Origin: Pseudomonadota bacterium
GTDB taxonomy: Bacteria > Pseudomonadota > Alphaproteobacteria > Rhodobacterales > Rhodobacteraceae
NCBI GenBank assembly: GCA_022573605.1
Contig: JACZTQ010000099.1
Coordinates: forward strand, 1 to 10,010
DNA: 10,010 nucleotides
Reading direction: 5' to 3'
The translations under genes were made by a program, and so were the position numbers. The stretch's first letter is position 1. Every line of letters starts with the position of its first letter. This document shows positions 1 through 6,331 of this stretch, one piece after another. Below the pieces are notes generated by a model, which ran no database searches, had not been told where the DNA came from, and saw only the letters and a list, made by a program, of their open reading frames with translations.

Positions 1-676
1 CGCCGGTCACGAACATGATCTGGAACAGCGAGGTGCCGACCACCACCGTGGTCGCCATGCCCAGCAGATAGATCATCGCCGGCACCATGATGAAGCCGCC
101 GCCGACCCCCATGATCGCCGACAGCACCCCGACCATGGCGCCGATAGCCAACGGCGGGATGGCGCTGATGTAGAGGTTCGAGGCCCGGAAGCGCATCTTG
201 AAGGGCAGGCCGTGGCTCCAGTGGTGCCGGCGCCGCGGCGCCACCCGGCCGACCTTGGTTCGCCGCCAGGCCCGGAGGCTCTCGACGAACATCAGGGCGC
301 CGACGATGCCGAGGAAGACGACATAGCAAAGCGAGACCAGCAGATCGACCTGACCCTGCTCGCGCAGATAGGCGAAGATCCGCACCCCGATCGCCGATCC
401 GCCGATGCCGCCGACCAGCAACACCAGCCCCATCTTGAAGTCGACCGTGCGGCGGCGCCAATGGGCCAGCACGCCGGAGAACGACGAGGCGACGATCTGG
501 TTCGCCTCGGTCGCCACCGCGACGGCGGGCGGGATGCCGATGAAGATCAGCAGCGGCGTCATCAGGAATCCGCCGCCGACCCCGAACACCCCGGACAGGA
601 AGCCGACCCCCCCGCCCAGCCCGAGCAGAAGGAAGGCGTTGACGGAGATTTCGGCGATCGGCAGGTAGATGTTCAT
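1..676 (-). CDS. TauE/SafE-family sulfite/anion exporter-like permease, left copy (3' end cut by window)
   Basis: Polytopic inner-membrane permease of the TauE/SafE family, whose members move sulfite, sulfonates or related anions; the substrate here is unknown. The first 225 residues are visible and the C-terminus lies beyond the window edge. The two family half-repeats are clear: GVFGVGGGFLMTPLL near residues 29-43, followed by the ATEANQ and SFSGVLAHWRRR stretch, and GAMVGVLSAIMGVGGGFIMVPA near 179-200, followed by VVVGTSLFQI. A basic loop (about residues 137-165, rich in R, K and H) separates the halves. The ATG at 674-676 starts MNIYLPIAE, which matches the start region of the second copy. 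No strong Shine-Dalgarno is seen; a hairpin sits directly upstream. It lies head to tail behind a paralog (1109-2023) and aligns with it gap-free at about 77% identity. Family assignment is firm; the transported compound is not known. Confidence 0.9.
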   Translation of the reverse strand, partial: MNIYLPIAEISVNAFLLLGLGGGVGFLSGVFGVGGGFLMTPLLIFIGIPPAVAVATEANQIVASSFSGVLAHWRRRTVDFKMGLVLLVGGIGGSAIGVRIFAYLREQGQVDLLVSLCYVVFLGIVGALMFVESLRAWRRTKVGRVAPRRRHHWSHGLPFKMRFRASNLYISAIPPLAIGAMVGVLSAIMGVGGGFIMVPAMIYLLGMATTVVVGTSLFQIMFVTG

Positions 677-679
677 CGA

Positions 680-718
680 GAGCCCGATTCAAAAGCCGCG
701 AATGCGCCTTTTGGGCTC
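680..718 (-). promoter_or_regulatory. Leader hairpin just before the left TauE start codon
   Basis: On the minus strand the 39 nt ending 3 nt before the ATG can fold back on itself. GAGCCC (713-718 on the minus strand) pairs with GGGCTC (680-685), AAAAG pairs with CTTTT, and a further 3-bp GCG/CGC stem closes on an ATTC tetraloop, with one mismatch and one 5-nt bulge. The outer stem would occupy the region where a ribosome binding site should lie. The complementarity is seen directly; a role in translation control is inference. Confidence 0.35.
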
Positions 719-719
719 C

Positions 720-801
720 GCCCCCCGCCCCACCTCCCCGCCCAACCACCGATCTTGCCCCGGCGCCATCGGTGGTTGGGCGGGGAGGTGGGGCGGGGGG
801 C
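720..801. repeat. Perfect 34-bp inverted repeat with 14-nt loop
   Basis: The left arm 720-753 and right arm 768-801 are exact reverse complements over 34 bp; the outer 12 bp are almost pure G/C. The loop is 754-767. The minus-strand transcript leaving the right-hand TauE gene and entering the left-hand one must cross it, so it could act as a strong RNA hairpin (processing, stabilising or partial termination). No T-tract follows it on either strand, so a classical rho-independent terminator is not supported. It could also be a dispersed REP-like or MITE-like palindrome. The pairing is seen directly; the role is unknown. Confidence 0.85.
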
Positions 802-1001
802 TGGGTTTCGAGATAGACGTTGCGGCCCCGACGCGGCGCGTGCCCCGGTTTAGCGTGCAAAATTCCGCGATGCCAGCGCCACGTCGCCCGCTGCCATGGC
901 GCCAGACAGCGATGCCGCGCCACCGGCATGGAGTCGGCGGACACGATCCAGGCCGCCAGCATCCGCCAGAATGATTTCGGGCTTGTTATCGCGCGCTGAA
1001 T

Positions 1002-1109
1002 CACGGTGCGGAACACGGTGCGGAACACGGTGCGGAACACGGTGCGGAACACGGTGCGGAACACGGTGCGAATCACGGTGCGAATCACGGTGCGGAACAT
1101 GGCGCGGAT
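1002..1109. repeat. 12-bp tandem repeat (minisatellite), about nine units
   Basis: The consensus unit on the plus strand is CACGGTGCGGAA. Units 1-5 (1002-1061) are identical, units 6 and 7 (1062-1085) read CACGGTGCGAAT, unit 8 (1086-1097) returns to consensus, and unit 9 (1098-1109) is degenerate (CATGGCGCGGAT). The array touches the stop codon of the TauE gene at 1109-1111. The last codons of that gene resemble the unit (both contain GCGCCATG on the minus strand), which suggests the array grew by slippage from the gene's 3' end. In the gene's frame the units end alternately in TGA and TGT, so the first readthrough would stop again within two units. Copy number is probably variable between strains (inference). 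Confidence 0.92.
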
Positions 1110-2023
1110 CATGGCGCCCGGCCCGATACCACGATGAACACTTCACCCGGGTCGCGGACCAGGCCCAGGCCGATCCCGAGGCAAACCACGAGGACCAGCA
1201 GCGCCAGCGCCACCCGCATCTGCTCGGCCTTCAGGCGCGGGGCCAGACGGGCGCCGACCTGGGCCCCGATGACGCTCCCCAGCAGCAGCAGCACCGCCAG
1301 GATCGCATCGACGGTGTGGCTGGTGATGGCGTGCATCAGCGTCGTCGCCGCGGTCACGAACAGGATCTGGAACAGCGAGGTGCCGACCACCACGTTGGTC
1401 GCCATCCCCAGCAGGTAGATCATCGCCGGCACCATGATGAAGCCGCCGCCGACCCCCATGATCGCCGACAGCACCCCGACCATGGCGCCGATCACGAACG
1501 GCGGGATGGCGCTGATGTAGAGGTTCGAGGCCCGGAAGCGCATCTTGAAGGGCAGGCCGTGCACCCAGCCGTGACGCCGGCGCCGCCGGACCGCGCCCCG
1601 GCCCGCCCGGCGCAGCGCCCGCACCCCCTCGATCAGCATCAGCGCCCCGATGGCGCCGAGCATGACCACGTAGCACAGCGACACCACCAGATCGACCTGG
1701 CCGAGATCGCGAAGATAGGCGAACACCCGCACCCCGACGGCCGCGCCCGCCAGCCCGCCGGTCATCAGCACCAGCCCCATCTTGACATCGACGGCGCGGC
1801 GGCGCCAATGCACCAGCACACCCGAGAACGAGGCCCCGGCAACCTGGTTCGCCCCGGTCGCCACCGCCACCGCCGGGGGGATGCCGATCAGGATCAAGAG
1901 CGGCGTGATCAGGAACCCGCCGCCGACCCCGAACAGGCCCGACAGCACCCCGACACCGCCGCCAAGGGCGATCAGCAGGGTGAGGTCGATCGAAACCTCG
2001 GCGATGGGGAGGTATATTTGCAA
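1109..2023 (-). CDS. TauE/SafE-family sulfite/anion exporter-like permease, right copy (complete)
   Basis: A complete 304-residue integral membrane permease, a usual length for TauE/SafE proteins, probably with about eight membrane helices. Half-repeat motifs are GLFGVGGGFLITPLL (about 29-43) and GAMVGVLSAIMGVGGGFIMVPA (about 179-200). Between them lies a cytoplasmic-type basic loop with RRRRRHG near 146-152. The C-terminal half adds ILAVLLLLGSVIGAQVGARLAP (about 241-262), a typical family segment, and a last hydrophobic helix near 270-289. I place the start at the TTG at 2021-2023. It aligns exactly with the ATG of the left copy, and a weak GGGA lies a few bases upstream. The only in-frame ATG is 261 bases farther out, and the intervening translation is Cys/Arg-rich and unlike a transporter. 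The substrate is unknown. The gene ends inside a 12-bp repeat array. Confidence 0.9.
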   Translation of the reverse strand: MQIYLPIAEVSIDLTLLIALGGGVGVLSGLFGVGGGFLITPLLILIGIPPAVAVATGANQVAGASFSGVLVHWRRRAVDVKMGLVLMTGGLAGAAVGVRVFAYLRDLGQVDLVVSLCYVVMLGAIGALMLIEGVRALRRAGRGAVRRRRRHGWVHGLPFKMRFRASNLYISAIPPFVIGAMVGVLSAIMGVGGGFIMVPAMIYLLGMATNVVVGTSLFQILFVTAATTLMHAITSHTVDAILAVLLLLGSVIGAQVGARLAPRLKAEQMRVALALLVLVVCLGIGLGLVRDPGEVFIVVSGRAP

Positions 2024-2391
2024 GAGGGTCCCGCGTGGGTGCGAGCCTACGCTTAATACGCCCCGGGGGGCGATGCCAGCGCCGTGCGCAAATTGGCGTC
2101 GATCGGCAGAGCCGCGACACAGGTGGCGAAAACGGCAGCACCAGGGCACGCAACGCGGCGCCCTGGCGGAACACTTTCCCGGATTTTCGATCGTGTCTCG
2201 GTTTGAAGTCCGATTGGCGGCAAACGGCGCCAAGCCGACATAGCTTCGAAAGTCCAGAAAGTGCCGTACTCGGACGTAGCTCACCGCCTCTCTGCTAACA
2301 CCGTTTCAGGTTTGACCTACATCAATGCGCGCCGGACAAAAGGCGGCTAGCCGGTTGCCAACTGGTGCGATTCATTTCATGGGAGCCAGCC
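2024..2391. other. Divergent intergenic region with FNR box and short hairpins
   Basis: These 368 bases separate the minus-strand TauE gene from the plus-strand small ORF and methyltransferase. They hold the FNR-type box (2312-2325). Two possible stem-loops are present: CCAGGGC/GCCCTGG with arms at 2141-2147 and 2160-2166, and TTGGCG/CGCCAA with arms at 2214-2219 and 2228-2233. A 10-bp palindrome CGGCTAGCCG lies at 2344-2353. I see no convincing sigma-70 promoter for the TauE side and no further gene. Open frames through this stretch look non-coding. Confidence 0.5.
2312..2325 (+). promoter_or_regulatory. FNR/CRP-superfamily binding box (TTGAC-N4-ATCAA)
   Basis: The sequence TTGACCTACATCAA differs from the classical FNR/FnrL/Anr palindrome TTGAT-N4-ATCAA by one base. 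A class II activator site is centred about 41.5 bp before the transcription start, which would put the start near 2360, some 30 bases ahead of the small ORF and its ribosome binding site at 2381-2385. That geometry supports oxygen- or redox-controlled expression of the small ORF and the methyltransferase gene. The -10 region is not clear. The site is seen; the regulator and the direction of control are inference. Confidence 0.65.
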
Positions 2392-2457
2392 ATGGACAAA
2401 CATATGAATGAGCTTGTGGCCATGGGGGCTTTGGCAGCGGCCATCGTCGGCATGTAA
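2392..2457 (+). CDS. Small hydrophobic protein, 21 residues, unknown function
   Basis: A short ORF with an ATG at 2392 and GGGAG at 2381-2385, six bases upstream, which is a better ribosome binding site than most genes in the window have. It begins MDKHMNEL and continues into an uncharged segment ending ALAAAIVGM, then TAA. The hydrophobic part is about 13 residues long, short for a full membrane span, so it could be a membrane-associated micropeptide or a leader peptide. It sits just downstream of the FNR-type box and 48 bases before the methyltransferase start, with no terminator between, so the two are probably cotranscribed. I do not recognise a family. The alternative is that it only serves translation or attenuation of the downstream gene. 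Confidence 0.5.
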   Translation: MDKHMNELVAMGALAAAIVGM

Positions 2458-2505
2458 AATGGGGAATGTCGGGTTAAGGAACAACGAAAACAGGAGTATG
2501 AAACA

Positions 2506-3444
2506 ATGGCACGGTACCGCGATGCGCTTCCTCAATTATCCGGTGATCTGTTCCTGATGGACGCCGGTCTCGAGACCGACATCATCTTCAACCGCGGCGT
2601 CGAAATTCGCGAGTTTGCCGCCCACACGCTGCTTCCCGATCCGAAGGGGCGCGAAACACTCGTCACCTATTTCCGCGAACTTCTCTCGCTCGCCGGCGCC
2701 ACGGGCGCCGGGTTCATTTTCGATAGCCAAACCTGGAAAGCCCACATGCACTGGGCCAAGGATCTGGGCGCTTCCGAAGACGATCTGCGCAAGGCAAACC
2801 ATGAGGCAATCGCTTTCATTTCCGAACTGCGCAACGAATTCTCTGAGAATGCAAAACCCATCGTGCTAAACGGTCTCATCGGGCCGCGCGGCGACGCCTA
2901 TGCGCCGGAAGAAGTAGTCGCCGCCGACGAGGCCGAACAATACCATACCAAGCAGATCGGCTGGTTGGCGGAAACCGAGGTCGATATGGTCACCGCCCTG
3001 ACTTTTACCCAGTCAGATGAGGCCATCGGCGTGGTCCGCGCCGCCAAGGCCGCCGGGCTACCCATCATTATTTCCTTCACCGTGGAAACCGACGGCAACC
3101 TGCCCACCGGTCAGCCGCTCGGGGCGGCGATCCAGGCGGTGGATGATGCAACGGAGCAGGCTGCGGCCTACTTCATGGTGAATTGCGCCCATCCCGACCA
3201 CTTCTTCCATGTGCTCGGCGACGAGGCATGGGCACGCCGCATCCGCGGCATCCGGTGCAACGCCTCGCGCATGAGCCACGCCGAACTCGACAACAGCGAG
3301 GTGCTGGACGACGGCGATCCGGTCGAGCTTGGCGAACAGTATCGGGCGATCAAGGAACGAATGCCTTGGCTCAACGTCTTTGGCGGCTGCTGTGGTTCCG
3401 ACCTGCGACACGTAACGCAGATTGCCAAGGCACTGGCGGCCTGA
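2506..3444 (+). CDS. Homocysteine S-methyltransferase family protein (zinc-dependent)
   Basis: A 312-residue cytoplasmic enzyme of the homocysteine S-methyltransferase (Pcmt/BHMT-like) fold. Family members move a methyl group from a donor such as S-methylmethionine, betaine or a methyl-cofactor to homocysteine, giving methionine. It starts with LFLMDAGLETDIIF (about 15-28), matching the family's 'DGG(M/L)xT' opening. The three zinc-ligand cysteines are present: Cys227 in MVNCAHP, and Cys295/Cys296 in FGGCCGSDLRH near the C-terminus. Other family-like stretches are NGLIGPRGDAY (122-132) and ISFTVETDGNLPTG (189-202). There is no B12-binding or folate domain, so it is a stand-alone methyl acceptor-side enzyme. 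The ATG at 2506 follows AGGAG at 2492-2496. It is probably cotranscribed with the preceding small ORF under the FNR-type box. The methyl donor cannot be told from the sequence. Its codons look less GC-rich than those of the operon to its right. Confidence 0.9.
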   Translation: MARYRDALPQLSGDLFLMDAGLETDIIFNRGVEIREFAAHTLLPDPKGRETLVTYFRELLSLAGATGAGFIFDSQTWKAHMHWAKDLGASEDDLRKANHEAIAFISELRNEFSENAKPIVLNGLIGPRGDAYAPEEVVAADEAEQYHTKQIGWLAETEVDMVTALTFTQSDEAIGVVRAAKAAGLPIIISFTVETDGNLPTGQPLGAAIQAVDDATEQAAAYFMVNCAHPDHFFHVLGDEAWARRIRGIRCNASRMSHAELDNSEVLDDGDPVELGEQYRAIKERMPWLNVFGGCCGSDLRHVTQIAKALAA

Positions 3445-3883
3445 TCTGCACCCCGAAACCTGGTCCAGGCCGAATGTTAAGTTTGTGCCGCATTAAGGGT
3501 GATTTACGCCGCAAACCGGCGGAAAGCGCAACGCCCCCAATGACCGGGCTGGGTCACAACCTGCCGTTCACAGTTCAAGATTGAACCGCCATGAACGACG
3601 GCTTCGGGCCGTTCGCTGCCGATCAGATTTCAAACCGGGACACTACCGGATTTTCTCGTATATTCCATCTGTTCCCCTGAACCGGTATGTTCAAGCCGGC
3701 CTATCCGGTCCCGCCCCTGCCTGGTCATCGGTTGCGGGAATGTGGCCGGATGTGAGCCCGAATGTGAGAATATGCGGCGCAATGCTTCCCATCGGGCTGT
3801 GGGAGAATTGATGGGGCTTGCCGCATGCTGCAAGATCAGGCACTTGTGGTAACCGGTTCGGCGGGGCGCAGAAGGGGAACAAG
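3445..3883. other. Intergenic region upstream of the glycan operon; no gene recognised
   Basis: This 439-base gap is AT-richer than the operon that follows and should carry the operon promoter, although I cannot fix a -35/-10 pair. It contains the palindrome-rich block at 3565-3597, a second cluster of GTTC/GAAC motifs at 3671-3692, and three ATGTG direct repeats near 3739-3766 spaced 10 and 12 bases apart. A weak CGCCG/CGGCG stem (3507-3521) follows the methyltransferase gene but has no T-run. Open frames in the gap lack ribosome binding sites and recognisable domains. Confidence 0.5.
3565..3597. promoter_or_regulatory. Nested inverted repeats of GTTCA half-sites (candidate operator)
   Basis: A perfect palindrome GTTCAA-GA-TTGAAC occupies 3573-3586. 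It is flanked by a second inverted pair, CGTTCA (3565-3570) and TGAACG (3592-3597), giving four GTTCA half-sites in 33 bp. This could be a dimeric repressor site or an RNA stem-loop. It lies about 290 bases before the operon's first gene. The symmetry is seen directly; the regulator is unknown. Confidence 0.35.
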
Positions 3884-5107
3884 ATGACGGGCGTAATGCC
3901 GGCTTCCGGCTGTTCCCGGGACAGGCGCACCCTGCTCTACAGCCACGACACCTTCGGGCTGGGCCATCTGCGCCGCTCGCGCACCATCGCCACGGCGCTG
4001 GTCGAGGCCGATCCGGACTGCTCGGCGCTGATCGTCACCGGCTCGCCGATCGCCGGGCGCTTCGATTTTCCCCAAAGGGTCGATCATGTCCGCCTGCCCG
4101 GCGTGGTCAAGCTGGCCGACGGCAGCTACACCTCGTCGAGCCTGCGCATGGACATCGACCAGATGGTCGCCCTGCGCGGCGCCATCATCGCCACCGCCGA
4201 GCGCGAGTTCCGGCCCGATCTGCTGATCGTCGACAAGGAGCCCTGGGGTTTCCGCCACGAGCTGGCCGAGACCCTGACGGCGGCGCGCGACCGCGGCGCC
4301 CGCATCGTGCTCGGCATCCGCGACGTGCTCGACGACGAGGACGCGCTGGTCCGCGAGTGGGAGCGCAAGGGCGCGGTCGAGGCGATCGAGGAATTCTACG
4401 ACGAAATCTGGATCTACGGCATTCCCCAGATCTGCCGCCCGCTGACCGGTCTGGGACTGTCGGCGCGGATGGAGAGCCGGGTAATCTATACCGGCTATCT
4501 GCGCCGCGACGCCGCCGGCTGGCCGGCCGAGCCTGGCTCCGACCTGCCCGACGAACCCTACATCCTGGCCACCACCGGCGGCGGCGGCGACGGCGCCGCG
4601 CTGGTCGACTGGGTGCTGCGCGCCTACGAGGCCGACCCCGCGCTCTCGCCCCATGCGCTGATCGTCTACGGGCCGTTCATGAACGCGCCCGACCGGCAGA
4701 AGTTCGACGCCAGGGTGGCGGCGCTGGGCGGCCGGGTCTCGGCGCTCGGCTTCCACCCCCGGCTCGAGCGCCTGCTGGAGGAGGCAACCGGCGTCGTCGC
4801 GATGGGCGGCTACAACACCTTCTGCGAGATCCTGTCGATGGACAAGCCGGCGATCATCGCGCCCCGCACCCAGCCCCGGCGCGAACAGATCATCCGCGCC
4901 GCCGCGGCCGAGGATCTGGGTCTGGTGCGCATGCTCTCGCCCGAGCGCGACGGCAACAGCGCCGGAGCGATGGTGGCGGCGATCCGGGCGCTGGCGAGCC
5001 AATCGCGGCCCTCCGAGGTGTCCATTCCGGGATTGTTGTCGGGCCTGGAGACGATCGCCGAGCGGCTGAACGCGGCCCCACCGGTCTTTGCCGCCGCGGG
5101 AGAGTAG
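3884..5107 (+). CDS. COG4671-type GT-B glycosyltransferase (first copy)
   Basis: A 407-residue cytoplasmic protein of the predicted glycosyltransferase group COG4671, related to MurG/GT28-like GT-B enzymes. The N-terminal Rossmann domain opens with LLYSHDTFGLGHLRRS (about 17-32), the hallmark glycine/His loop, followed by DLLIVDKEPWGFRHEL (112-127) and GIRDVLDDED (144-153). The C-terminal donor-binding domain shows ILATTGGGGDGAALV (227-241), IVYGPFMN (260-267), VVAMGGYNTFCEILS (304-318) and the PRTQPRREQ segment (327-335). I chose the ATG at 3884 because GGGG at 3874-3877 gives a good ribosome binding site with 6-nt spacing; a TTG at 3818 in the same frame lacks one. It is the first gene of a six-gene operon and ends 3 bases before the next start. 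Donor and acceptor sugars cannot be assigned. Confidence 0.88.
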   Translation: MTGVMPASGCSRDRRTLLYSHDTFGLGHLRRSRTIATALVEADPDCSALIVTGSPIAGRFDFPQRVDHVRLPGVVKLADGSYTSSSLRMDIDQMVALRGAIIATAEREFRPDLLIVDKEPWGFRHELAETLTAARDRGARIVLGIRDVLDDEDALVREWERKGAVEAIEEFYDEIWIYGIPQICRPLTGLGLSARMESRVIYTGYLRRDAAGWPAEPGSDLPDEPYILATTGGGGDGAALVDWVLRAYEADPALSPHALIVYGPFMNAPDRQKFDARVAALGGRVSALGFHPRLERLLEEATGVVAMGGYNTFCEILSMDKPAIIAPRTQPRREQIIRAAAAEDLGLVRMLSPERDGNSAGAMVAAIRALASQSRPSEVSIPGLLSGLETIAERLNAAPPVFAAAGE

Positions 5108-5110
5108 GCC

Positions 5111-6331
5111 ATGCCGGGCGCGCTCGCGGTGGTGCTCAAGGGTTACCCGCGCCTGTCGGAGACTTTCATCGCCCAGGAGCTGCGGGCGCTGGAGGCGCGC
5201 GGCCACCGCTTCGAGATCTGGTCGCTGCGCCACCCCTACGACGACCGCATCCACCCGATCCACGAGGAGATCACCGCCGCCCGGCATTATCTCCCCGAAT
5301 ATCTGCGCGACGAACCCCTGCGGGTGCTGCGCGCCTTGTTCCGGGTGGCGCGGTCGCGCCGGTTCTGGCGCGCCGCCAGGGTCTGGTTCGGCGATCTTGC
5401 GCGCGACCGCACCCTGAACCGCATCCGCCGCTTCGGCCAGGCGGCGGTGCTGGCCGCCGAACTTCCCGCCGAGACCCGCTTTCTCTATGCCCACTTCCTC
5501 CACACCCCGGCTTCCGTTACCCGCTACGCGGCGCAGATTCGCGGCATCGGCTGGGGTTTTTCGGCCCATGCCAAGGACATCTGGACGATTCCCGACTGGG
5601 AGAAGCGCGAAAAGATCACCGCCTGCCGGTTCGGCGTCACCTGCACCCGCACCGGGGCGGCGCATCTGCGCAACCTCGACCTGCGCGGCGACAAGATCTC
5701 GCTGGTCTATCACGGCCTCGACCTGTCGCGCTTTCCCGCGCCCCCCGACATCCGCCCGGCGGGCAAGCGTTTCAACCTGCTCTCGGTCGGCCGGTTGGTG
5801 GCCAAGAAGGGCTACGGCGACCTGCTCGAGGCGCTGAGCCGGCTGCCGGACGATTTCGACTGGTATTTTATCCACATCGGCGGCGGCGAGCTGAAACGCG
5901 GCCTCGAGGCCCGCGCCCGGCGTCTCGAACTCGACGACCGGATCGAGTGGCTGGGCAAGCGCGCCCAGGGCGACGTGATCGCCGCGATGCGCTCGGCCGA
6001 CCTCTTCGTGCTGCCCTCGAAGATCGCCGAGGACGGCGACCGCGATGGGCTTCCCAACGTGCTGATGGAGGCCGCCAGCCAGAAGCTGCCGATCCTCAGC
6101 ACCGACCTCTCGGCGATCCCCGAATTCGTCACCGACGGCGTCCACGGCACCCTGGTTGCGCCCGGCGACACCAGGGCGCTGGCCGACGCCATCATGGCGC
6201 TCGCCGCCGACCCGGCCGGGCGCGCCGCGATGGCCGATTCCGCCTACCGGCGCCTGACTACCAGCTTCGGCATCGAGACCGGGATCGCGACGGTGGATAC
6301 GCGGCTGCGGGCCGCCCTCGCCCAGGCATGA
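5111..6331 (+). CDS. GT4-family glycosyltransferase ('YPRLSETF' type)
   Basis: A 406-residue GT-B glycosyltransferase of family GT4, which uses an activated sugar donor in the cytoplasm with retention of configuration. The N-terminus has LKGYPRLSETFIAQELRALE (9-28), shared with exopolysaccharide-type transferases. The acceptor domain continues with YAHFLHTPAS (126-135) and GFSAHAKDIW (149-158). The C-terminal domain has LLSVGRLVAKKGYGDLLEA (223-241), FIHIGGGE (253-260) and DRDGLPNVLMEA (310-321), which supplies the late catalytic acidic residue and donor loop. The ATG at 5111 follows the preceding stop by 3 bases, and a GGGAGAG sequence overlapping that stop is its ribosome binding site. It overlaps the next gene by 4 bases (ATGA). 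The length is normal for GT4. The exact sugars are unknown. Confidence 0.9.
   Translation: MPGALAVVLKGYPRLSETFIAQELRALEARGHRFEIWSLRHPYDDRIHPIHEEITAARHYLPEYLRDEPLRVLRALFRVARSRRFWRAARVWFGDLARDRTLNRIRRFGQAAVLAAELPAETRFLYAHFLHTPASVTRYAAQIRGIGWGFSAHAKDIWTIPDWEKREKITACRFGVTCTRTGAAHLRNLDLRGDKISLVYHGLDLSRFPAPPDIRPAGKRFNLLSVGRLVAKKGYGDLLEALSRLPDDFDWYFIHIGGGELKRGLEARARRLELDDRIEWLGKRAQGDVIAAMRSADLFVLPSKIAEDGDRDGLPNVLMEAASQKLPILSTDLSAIPEFVTDGVHGTLVAPGDTRALADAIMALAADPAGRAAMADSAYRRLTTSFGIETGIATVDTRLRAALAQA

Larger units (their letters stand above)
677..1108. other. Spacer between the tandem TauE genes; no gene recognised
   Basis: This 432-base gap contains, from left to right, the leader hairpin (680-718), a perfect 34-bp inverted repeat (720-801), an unassigned stretch (802-1001) and a 12-bp tandem repeat array (1002-1109). 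The stretch 802-1001 can be read open on the minus strand through the repeat array, but it shows no recognisable domain, no ribosome binding site and no homology I can name. I do not see a T-run marking a standard intrinsic terminator on the minus strand. Confidence 0.5.

Noticed and set aside
1002..1109. CRISPR array
   Set aside because: The units are 12 bp and directly abutting, with no spacers and no cas genes.
850..1146. Minus-strand open frame containing HRVP repeats (98 codons)
   Set aside because: The repeats come from the 12-bp array, which stays open in this frame because 12 is a multiple of 3. There is only a GTG start, no ribosome binding site and no recognisable domain.
896..2056. 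Plus-strand open frame of 386 codons across the right permease gene
   Set aside because: It is antisense to a clear TauE/SafE gene and consists of His/Gln/Asp/Arg-rich noise plus the translated 12-bp repeat.
2024..2284. N-terminal extension of the right permease to an upstream ATG
   Set aside because: The extra 87 residues are Cys/Arg-rich and have no counterpart in the left copy, which starts exactly at the position of the TTG.
2507..2525. Sigma-54 promoter-like TGGCACG sequence
   Set aside because: The -12 GC element is not at the required spacing and the match lies inside the methyltransferase coding region.
3459..3469. Short palindrome CCTGG-T-CCAGG after the methyltransferase gene as a terminator
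   Set aside because: The loop would be a single base and there is no T-run, so it cannot be a normal intrinsic terminator.
3581..3811. Plus-strand open frame of 76 codons in the intergenic gap
   Set aside because: It has a TTG start inside the palindrome block, no ribosome binding site and no recognisable features.
3818..3883. TTG start 22 codons upstream for the first COG4671-type gene
   Set aside because: No ribosome binding site precedes it, while the ATG at 3884 has GGGG at the right spacing; the extra residues do not look like part of the fold.
3836..6145. Long open frame of 769 codons on the minus strand
   Set aside because: It lies opposite two convincing glycosyltransferase genes; its translation is rich in Arg, Gly, Asp and Gln with no domain, as expected for antisense of high-GC coding DNA.
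4357..6327. Upstream in-frame extension of the PSGDR-type glycosyltransferase (to about 1018 codons)
   Set aside because: The extension is Arg/Pro/Ala-rich out-of-frame translation of two real genes. The true start is the ATG at 6328 in an ATGA overlap.
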